In this document: one piece after another, positions 59,054-64,000 of the stretch
How positions within the stretch are numbered: position 1 is the stretch's first letter
Layout: every line of letters begins with the position of its first letter
Source: JAUSIF01 sp963711595
Lineage (GTDB): Bacteria > Pseudomonadota > Alphaproteobacteria > Rhizobiales > Xanthobacteraceae
Direction of reading: 5' to 3'
Assembly: GCA_963711595.1 (NCBI GenBank)
Contig: CAVQER010000001.1
Span: forward strand, 186,001-250,000
Length of the DNA: 64,000 nucleotides
Position numbers and translations under genes: made by a program
Notes under the pieces: model-generated
The model's database searches: none
Told to the model about the DNA's origin: nothing
What the model saw: the letters and a program-made list of their open reading frames with translations, nothing else

Positions 59054-59674
59054 TCATAGTTTCCCCATGACCTCCTGCCGGAAGCCGTAGACCTCGCGCT
59101 TACCGGAGAGCGCGACGAGGGTAACCTCTCGCGACTGTCCGGGCTCGAAGCGCACGGCCGTGCCGGCCGGTATCGCGAGCCGCATGCCACGCGCTTTTTC
59201 GCGCTCGAACTTGAGCGCCGGGTTCGTCTCGAAGAAATGGTAGTGGCTGCCTACCTGCACCGGGCGGTCACCCGAGTTCGATACCTTGAGCTTGACCGTC
59301 GGCCGGCCGGCATTGAGCTCGATATCGCCCTTCCCGGACTTGATCTCGCCGGGCACAGCCTTCGCTTTTCCGCCACGAATCGGATTGTGCACCGTCACGA
59401 GCTTCGTGCCGTCGGGAAACGTCGCCTCGACTTGAACGTCGTGGATCATCTCGGCGACGCCAGGCATCACCTGACTTGCCTTCAAGATCCTGGCGCCGAA
59501 CTTCATCAGGTCCGCCACCGACTTTCCATCGCGCGCGCCTTCCACCACCGCTTCGGTGATCAGCGCGATCGCTTCGGGATGATTGAGCTTGACGCCGCGC
59601 TTAAGACGGGCCCGGGCCACCATCGCCGCCATGGCGACAAGCAGCTTGTCCTTTTCCCGTGGCGTGAGGTTCAT
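59054..59674 (-). CDS. Fused urease gamma-beta subunit (UreA-UreB)
   Basis: This 206-residue protein joins the two small urease subunits. Residues 1-100 are gamma-like (MNLTPREKDKLLVAMAAMVA, NHPEAIALITEAVVEGARDG, VMPGVAEMIHDVQVEATFPDG). Residues 107-206 are beta-like (VPGEIKSGKGDIELNAGRP, VSNSGDRPVQVGSHYHFFETNPALKFERE). The same fusion is known in Helicobacter UreA and some alphaproteobacteria. It assembles with UreC into the urease core. The stop lies 58 bases before the AbrB-like start. ureD is 19 bases upstream. Confidence 0.95.
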   Translation of the reverse strand: MNLTPREKDKLLVAMAAMVARARLKRGVKLNHPEAIALITEAVVEGARDGKSVADLMKFGARILKASQVMPGVAEMIHDVQVEATFPDGTKLVTVHNPIRGGKAKAVPGEIKSGKGDIELNAGRPTVKLKVSNSGDRPVQVGSHYHFFETNPALKFEREKARGMRLAIPAGTAVRFEPGQSREVTLVALSGKREVYGFRQEVMGKL

Positions 59675-59693
59675 GGCTATTCCTCCGGGATCT

Positions 59694-60539
59694 TCACAGC
59701 GAGAAAGCGCGCGGGGCGGTCATGCCGATCGCGTCGAGCGCGGCAAGAATAGCAGCGCGCAATTCCATTGCACCGGCGGCTACGAAGCGGGCGACCAGCA
59801 AACCGTCGAAAGCACTCGCGCCTGCCTCGACATGCGGCGTTTGACTCTGGCGAAAAGCTTCCACCTTGTGCTCAGCGTCAGGCGCCAGGTGAATGAGCGT
59901 TGCCACCGCGACAGCCCCTCGCGCAATGGCGGGACCCTGAAGGATCTTTCCGATCGCCCCGTCGAGCGCGAGCGCGTCGGCAAACACGAGCTTGCCGCTG
60001 CGCCGAACGCGCCAGCGATCCTTCATCATTCCGGCGGCGATCTGCTCTCCCATTGCCGCACGGCCGAAAACGACCGCCTCGCAAATCGTCAACGAGGCGT
60101 CAGCCGCACTCTCGGCGTCGATGGAACGAGAAACGCGCGCGCGGTCGAACACGATACTTTCCTGCGGCAACCACATGAGCTGCGCGCGCTTATCTGCAAC
60201 TAGCCGCACGGCGATGGATGCTTCCGCACCGCTCGAGCGATAAATTTTCTCAGCCGACTGACTTGTGACCGCGACGGACGACCCTGCGCCGGCACAGATT
60301 TCGAACGTAAGCCGGTCGCCGCCGACTACTCCGCCGCCCGTATTGACGATCACCGCCTCGAGCGCATCGCTCGCTCGCACGCGCGGAAAGCGAAGACGCA
60401 GCGGCCCCTGCTCGTCGAGATCCATCGCGATCGAGTCGCCGGCAATACGCTCGACCTTCAGTCGCGCAACGCCTTCGGTTCGAAGCGGCGCATGCTGCGC
60501 CGCCGCAGCAAGATCAAAGGGAGAGACGACGACGGACAT
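59694..60539 (-). CDS. ureD: Urease accessory protein UreD
   Basis: This 281-residue protein has UreD (UreH) marks: TGGGVVGGDRLTFEICAGAGSSVAVTSQSAEKIYRS, the LMWLPQESIVFDRARVSRSIDAE block, and AVVFGRAAMGEQIAAG. It is the scaffold that binds UreF and delivers nickel through UreG. The ATG at 60539 lies inside the urtE coding region: the two genes overlap by 26 bases, so urea uptake and urease assembly are translationally linked here. Confidence 0.95.
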   Translation of the reverse strand: MSVVVSPFDLAAAAQHAPLRTEGVARLKVERIAGDSIAMDLDEQGPLRLRFPRVRASDALEAVIVNTGGGVVGGDRLTFEICAGAGSSVAVTSQSAEKIYRSSGAEASIAVRLVADKRAQLMWLPQESIVFDRARVSRSIDAESAADASLTICEAVVFGRAAMGEQIAAGMMKDRWRVRRSGKLVFADALALDGAIGKILQGPAIARGAVAVATLIHLAPDAEHKVEAFRQSQTPHVEAGASAFDGLLVARFVAAGAMELRAAILAALDAIGMTAPRAFSL

Positions 60540-61209
60540 CTTCGTTCTGCATCATTTCTCGGTCGCCGGTGAGGACGAAGTGGCCGCGCTCCATGACCGC
60601 GAATTTATCCGCAAGCTCCTTCGCAAAATCGAAGTATTGTTCGACCAGCAGGATCGCGATGTCTCCGCGATTGCGCAAGTAGCGGATGGCCGCGCCGATG
60701 TCCTTTATGATCGAGGGCTGGATGCCTTCGGTCGGCTCGTCGAGGACGAGGATGTGCGGCCGCATCACGAGGGCGCGCGCGATCGCAAGCTGCTGCTGCT
60801 GGCCCCCGGAAAGGTCGCCCCCGCGGCGGCGCAGCATGTCTTTCAGCACCGGGAACAGTGAAAAGACGTCGTCCGGGACGTAGCGCTCGCTGCGTGCGAG
60901 CGGGGCGAACCCGGTCTCCAGGTTCTCAGCTACCGTAAGCAGCGGAAAGATCTCGCGGCCTTGCGGCACGTACCCCACACCAAGCCGCGCACGCTGCGAT
61001 GGTTTCAACGCGGCAATGCTTTCCCCTTTCAGCAGGATGTCGCCATGCGCAATCGGGTGCTGGCCGACGATCGCGCGCAATAAACTGGTCTTGCCGACAC
61101 CGTTCCGCCCGAGCACGCAGGTGACCTTGCCCGGCTCGACCGAGAGCGAAATGCCGCGCAGCGCCTGGGCGGCGCCGTAGAACAGATCGATGTTCTTTAC
61201 TTCGAGCAC
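60514..61209 (-). CDS. urtE: Urea ABC transporter ATP-binding protein UrtE
   Basis: This 231-residue ATPase has Walker A GRNGVGKTSLL, the UrtE-type GYVPQGREIFPLLTVAENL block, the signature LSGGQQQQLAIARAL and Walker B ILVLDEPTEGIQPS. Such LivF-like ATPases power branched-chain amino acid or urea importers. Position between urtD and ureD in a urea operon fixes the substrate class. The start is GTG 61209. Confidence 0.95.
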   Translation of the reverse strand: MLEVKNIDLFYGAAQALRGISLSVEPGKVTCVLGRNGVGKTSLLRAIVGQHPIAHGDILLKGESIAALKPSQRARLGVGYVPQGREIFPLLTVAENLETGFAPLARSERYVPDDVFSLFPVLKDMLRRRGGDLSGGQQQQLAIARALVMRPHILVLDEPTEGIQPSIIKDIGAAIRYLRNRGDIAILLVEQYFDFAKELADKFAVMERGHFVLTGDREMMQNEDVRRRLSL

Positions 61210-61224
61210 GCTCCCTCGCCTGTC

Positions 61225-61599
61225 CTAGACCGGACGCGTCTGCGCCGGATCGTAGTAGAATCGCTCGCGCGCCATCTTTTCTCCACGCCAGGTCTGATGC
61301 GCGATCTCGTCAAGGCGCATCTTCGTTCCGTTCGCAAAATCGAATTCGAAGATCCAGTTGATCACGACGGTATCGCCGTCGATCAATGCCGGGCGCACGC
61401 ACCAGGATCGGATCTCTTTCGCGCGCGCCATGATCTTGCTTTCGTGCGCAACAAGCGCCTCGCGGCCCCGACGCGGCTCTGTCAAGTTCTCCTGCATTGT
61501 GGCGTCGTCGGCATAGAACTGCGCAATTGCTTCATCGTGAAGTCCTGCCTCCACGGTCGCGATGAATTTTTCCACGGTTTCACGACTCGGCATCGTCAT
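61225..61599 (-). CDS. NTF2-like (SnoaL) fold protein embedded in the urt cluster
   Basis: This 124-residue protein has the NTF2-like cone-fold pattern: MPSRETVEKFIATVEAG, then AIAQFYADDATMQENL, REALVAHESKIMARAKEI, and strands VVINWIFEFDFANGTKMRLDE and ARERFYYDPAQ. The pocket could bind a small ligand, but no catalytic residues are certain. It overlaps urtD by 4 bases (ATGA) and lies 15 bases before urtE, so it is a true operon member. Its role in urea metabolism is unknown. ATG 61599 or the internal ATG 6 bases later are possible starts. Confidence 0.8.
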   Translation of the reverse strand: MTMPSRETVEKFIATVEAGLHDEAIAQFYADDATMQENLTEPRRGREALVAHESKIMARAKEIRSWCVRPALIDGDTVVINWIFEFDFANGTKMRLDEIAHQTWRGEKMARERFYYDPAQTRPV

Positions 61600-62345
61600 C
61601 GTCCCAGATAAACTTCGATCACACGCTCGTTGGCGCTGACCTGATCGAGCGAACCTTCCGCGAGCACAGATCCTTCGTGCAACACGGTCACCCGAACACC
61701 CAGCTCACGAACGAAACTCATGTCGTGCTCGACAACGACCACGGTGCGGTCACGGTTGATCTCGCGAAGGAGCTCGGCGGTCTGATGGGTTTCGGCATCG
61801 GTCATTCCAGCCGCGGGCTCGTCCACGAGCAACAACTTCGGCTCCTGCGCGAGGAGCATGCCGATCTCGAGCCACTGCTTTTGTCCGTGAGAAAGACCAC
61901 CGGCCAGACGGTCTTTTTGATCGGTCAGCCGGACCGTGCGGAGGATCGTGTCGATCCGCTCCCGCTCAGCCGTGCTCTCGCGCCAGAACGCGGCGGCACG
62001 CGCACGGCGGTCGGCGGCGATCGCGAGCCGCAGGTTGTCGAGCACGGTGTGAAACTCGAACACCGTTGGTTTCTGGAACTTGCGTCCGATACCGAGGTTG
62101 GCGATCTCAGCCTCGTCGCGCTTCGTAAGGTCCACGTTTCCTTCGAAATAGACCTCACCCTTGTCGGGCCGCGTCTTGCCCGTGATCACGTCCATCATCG
62201 TGGTTTTGCCGGCGCCGTTCGGGCCGATGATCGCGCGCATCTCGCCCGACCCGACCACGAGCGAGAGTTCGTTCAACGCGCGGAAGCCGTCGAAGCTGAC
62301 GGTGACGCCATCGAGGTAAAGAAGTGCGCTGGTGAGACCGGCCAT
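61596..62345 (-). CDS. urtD: Urea ABC transporter ATP-binding protein UrtD
   Basis: This 249-residue ATPase shows Walker A GPNGAGKTTMMDVITG, the UrtD-type LGIGRKFQKPTVFEFHTVLDNL segment, the signature GLSHGQKQWLEIGM and Walker B LLLVDEPAAGMTD. It pairs with UrtE to energise the UrtBC channel. The ATG at 62345 is 4 bases after urtC. The end overlaps the NTF2-like gene by 4 bases. Confidence 0.96.
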   Translation of the reverse strand: MAGLTSALLYLDGVTVSFDGFRALNELSLVVGSGEMRAIIGPNGAGKTTMMDVITGKTRPDKGEVYFEGNVDLTKRDEAEIANLGIGRKFQKPTVFEFHTVLDNLRLAIAADRRARAAAFWRESTAERERIDTILRTVRLTDQKDRLAGGLSHGQKQWLEIGMLLAQEPKLLLVDEPAAGMTDAETHQTAELLREINRDRTVVVVEHDMSFVRELGVRVTVLHEGSVLAEGSLDQVSANERVIEVYLGR

Positions 62346-62349
62346 CGCG

Positions 62350-63504
62350 CTACTCCGCAGCCTGCTGTTCCGGCCGGCCCGTTAGCGGGGCTCCGCCGCG
62401 ATCCCGCCGCCGCAACACTGCGAACCAATCCGAAAAGGTGCCCACGATGCCCTTGGGCAGAAACAAAGTCACGAAAATGAAAAGCGCACCGAGCGCGAAA
62501 AGCCAGTACGGCGCGAATATTCCGGTCGTGAAGGCGGTCTTGGCGTAGTTCACGAGCACAGCACCAAGCGCCGCACCGACTAGCGTGCCGCGCCCGCCAA
62601 CCGCAACCCAGATCACAATCTCGATCGAGTTACTCGGCGCGAACTCGCTCGGATTGATGATACCGACCTGCGGGACGTAGAGCGCTCCCGCGACGCCAGC
62701 GAGGCAAGCGGACACGACGAAGGCGACGAGCTTGTAGTTCTCCACGCTGTATCCGAGGAAGCGGGCGCGTGATTCAGCGTCGCGGATCGCCACCAGCACC
62801 TTGCCGAACTTCGACTTCACGAGCCACTGACAAATGAGAAACCCAACCGCGAGGGCGATCGCCGAGCAGGCGAACAGAGCCGTGCGCGTTGCCGGCGCCT
62901 GCACATTGAAGCCGAGGATGTCCTTGAAATCGGTGAGACCGTTGTTGCCGCCGAAGCCGAAGTTGTTGCGGAAGAAGCCGAGCATCAACGCGAAGGTGAG
63001 TGCCTGCGTGATGATCGAGAGATATACGCCGGTGACGCGCGAGCGGAACGCGAACCAGCCGAAAACGAAGGCGAGCGCGCCCGGCACGAGTAGCACCATG
63101 AGCAGGGCGTACGGAAACCAGTGAAAGCCGTACCAAAAAACCGGTAGCTCCGGCCAGTTCAGGAACACCATGAAGTCGGGAAGAAGCGGATGTGCGTACA
63201 CGCCGCGATTTCCAACCTGGCGCATCAGGTACATGCCCATCGCGTAGCCGCCGAGCGCGAAGAACGCCCCATGGCCGAGCGAAAGAATTCCGGCGTAGCC
63301 CCAGATCAGATCGACTGAGATCGCGAGCAGCGCGTAACAGAGATACTTTCCGAACAACGGTACGACGTGGTTCGGAACGTGGAATGGAGAGCCCGGCGGA
63401 ACGAGCAGGTTCAGGACCGGCACGAGCACGGCGAGGCCGAGCACGATCACGAGGAAGATCGTGGCGCGCCCGTCGAGCATGCTGAGGATGAGTGGACGCC
63501 TCAT
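62350..63504 (-). CDS. urtC: Urea ABC transporter permease UrtC
   Basis: This 384-residue membrane protein is a LivM-like permease with about ten helices. Marks are the LVPPGSPFHVPNHVVPLFGKYLCYALLAISVDLIWGYAGILSLGHG region split over the first helices, DAESRARFLGYSVENYKLVAFVVSA, and WVAVGGRGTLVGAALGAV near the end. The ATG at 63504 overlaps the urtB stop as ATGA. Confidence 0.95.
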   Translation of the reverse strand: MRRPLILSMLDGRATIFLVIVLGLAVLVPVLNLLVPPGSPFHVPNHVVPLFGKYLCYALLAISVDLIWGYAGILSLGHGAFFALGGYAMGMYLMRQVGNRGVYAHPLLPDFMVFLNWPELPVFWYGFHWFPYALLMVLLVPGALAFVFGWFAFRSRVTGVYLSIITQALTFALMLGFFRNNFGFGGNNGLTDFKDILGFNVQAPATRTALFACSAIALAVGFLICQWLVKSKFGKVLVAIRDAESRARFLGYSVENYKLVAFVVSACLAGVAGALYVPQVGIINPSEFAPSNSIEIVIWVAVGGRGTLVGAALGAVLVNYAKTAFTTGIFAPYWLFALGALFIFVTLFLPKGIVGTFSDWFAVLRRRDRGGAPLTGRPEQQAAE

Positions 63505-64000
63505 GCCTCGACCGCCCTGCCCTTGAGCGCGAACAACCCGCGCGGACGCTTCTGGATGAAGAGGATGATGAGGACGAGCAGCACGATTTTCCCGAGCACC
63601 GCTCCGGCGTACGGCTCGAGCAGCTTGTTCGCGATACCGAGCGTCAAGGCGCCGACGAGCGTGCCAAACAGATTGCCGACACCGCCGAATACGACAACGA
63701 GGAAGCTGTCGATGATGTACCCCTGCCCGAGGTTCGGCGAGACGTTGTCGATCTGCGAAAGCGCGACACCGGCCATACCGGCGATGCCGGAGCCAAGGCC
63801 GAAGGTCAGCGCGTCGATCCGGCTCGTGCGAATGCCCATCGATGCCGCCATCGGACGGTTTTGCGTGACCGCGCGCATCTCGAGGCCGAAGCGGGTGAAG
63901 CGCAGCACGAACAGGAGCGCCGCGAACACGAGCAGCGAGAACACGAAAATGTAGAGGCGGTTGTAGGTGATCGAGAGCTGGCCAAGCTCGAACGAGCCGG
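63501..64000 (-). CDS. urtB: Urea ABC transporter permease UrtB, C-terminal part
   Basis: The open frame enters from the right edge of the window and ends at 63501, giving about 165 residues of a LivH-like permease. Marks are FGLEMRAVTQNRPMAASMGI, GLGSGIAGMAGVALSQIDNV, and FLVVVFGGVGNLFGTLVGAL. The start, and probably urtA, lie beyond 64000. The order urtB-C-D-E then ure genes on one strand supports urea rather than amino acids as substrate. Confidence 0.93.
   Translation of the reverse strand, partial: GSFELGQLSITYNRLYIFVFSLLVFAALLFVLRFTRFGLEMRAVTQNRPMAASMGIRTSRIDALTFGLGSGIAGMAGVALSQIDNVSPNLGQGYIIDSFLVVVFGGVGNLFGTLVGALTLGIANKLLEPYAGAVLGKIVLLVLIILFIQKRPRGLFALKGRAVEA

Noticed and set aside
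58783..59190. A complete toxin-antitoxin pair in the urease operon
   Set aside because: Only the AbrB-like part is present. No MazF, VapC or other toxin frame lies on either side.

Overview
The window is high-GC DNA from an alphaproteobacterium, most likely of the Hyphomicrobiales (a Bradyrhizobium/Xanthobacteraceae-like soil or water organism). The signs are two tripartite tricarboxylate transporter (TTT) systems, a TRAP system, small DUF1127 and DUF1330 proteins, a urt-ure urea operon, gcdH, and Bradyrhizobium-like extragenic palindromes. The species call is inference; no rRNA gene is present. The only RNA gene found is tRNA-Gln(CTG).

Layout. 1-2.4 kb: end of a TTT operon (tctC tail, tctB, tctA). 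2.4-9.3 kb: housekeeping genes (rlmE, ppx, a 2OG-Fe oxygenase, envelope stress-type small proteins, an AI-2E family permease, a nitroreductase with an FAD reductase). 9.3-18.4 kb: an unusual block, almost all on the minus strand, of secreted low-complexity proteins. They include two with regularly spaced single-cysteine repeats, one with four 19-residue repeats and two close paralogues. A sterol-desaturase-family enzyme, a secreted histidine phosphatase and a frameshifted outer-membrane barrel lie among them. 18.5-20.8 kb: two tandem LuxR-type HTH regulators. Dyads of the form CCTATA-N6-TATAGG lie upstream of three of the secreted-protein genes, and one also lies upstream of the first regulator. 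I propose this as an undescribed LuxR-type regulon.

20.8-27.3 kb: a PNPOx-like protein, a zinc-ribbon adenylate cyclase, an MFS pump, a redoxin and a ferritin-like/ferredoxin/double-CDGSH fusion. 27.5-37.4 kb: a second TTT operon, a Gfo/Idh/MocA-HbpS-DUF1330 group, a VOC protein, and a TRAP transporter with a second Gfo/Idh/MocA enzyme; this looks like catabolism of unidentified organic acids. 38.1-41.7 kb: a frameshifted TPP enzyme, RidA and an FAD monooxygenase. 41.9-46.3 kb: an ABC importer with two permeases and a MetE-like methyltransferase. 46.4-50.6 kb: gcdH, a UraD-UraH fusion, an SAF-domain oxidoreductase and a second secreted histidine phosphatase. 50.7-55 kb: an RND pump with a frameshifted adaptor gene. 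55.1-64 kb: a nearly complete urea uptake and urease operon, transcribed as urtB-C-D, NTF2-like, urtE, ureD, ureAB, AbrB-like, ureC, ureE, ureF, ureG.

Seven apparent frameshifts in four genes can each be repaired by removing one base. This one-directional pattern raises the possibility of sequence error rather than decay. No intergenic stretch exceeds about 300 bp. The longer gaps (27317-27565, 37545-37801, 33076-33280, 11470-11663) hold only leaders or the listed sites.
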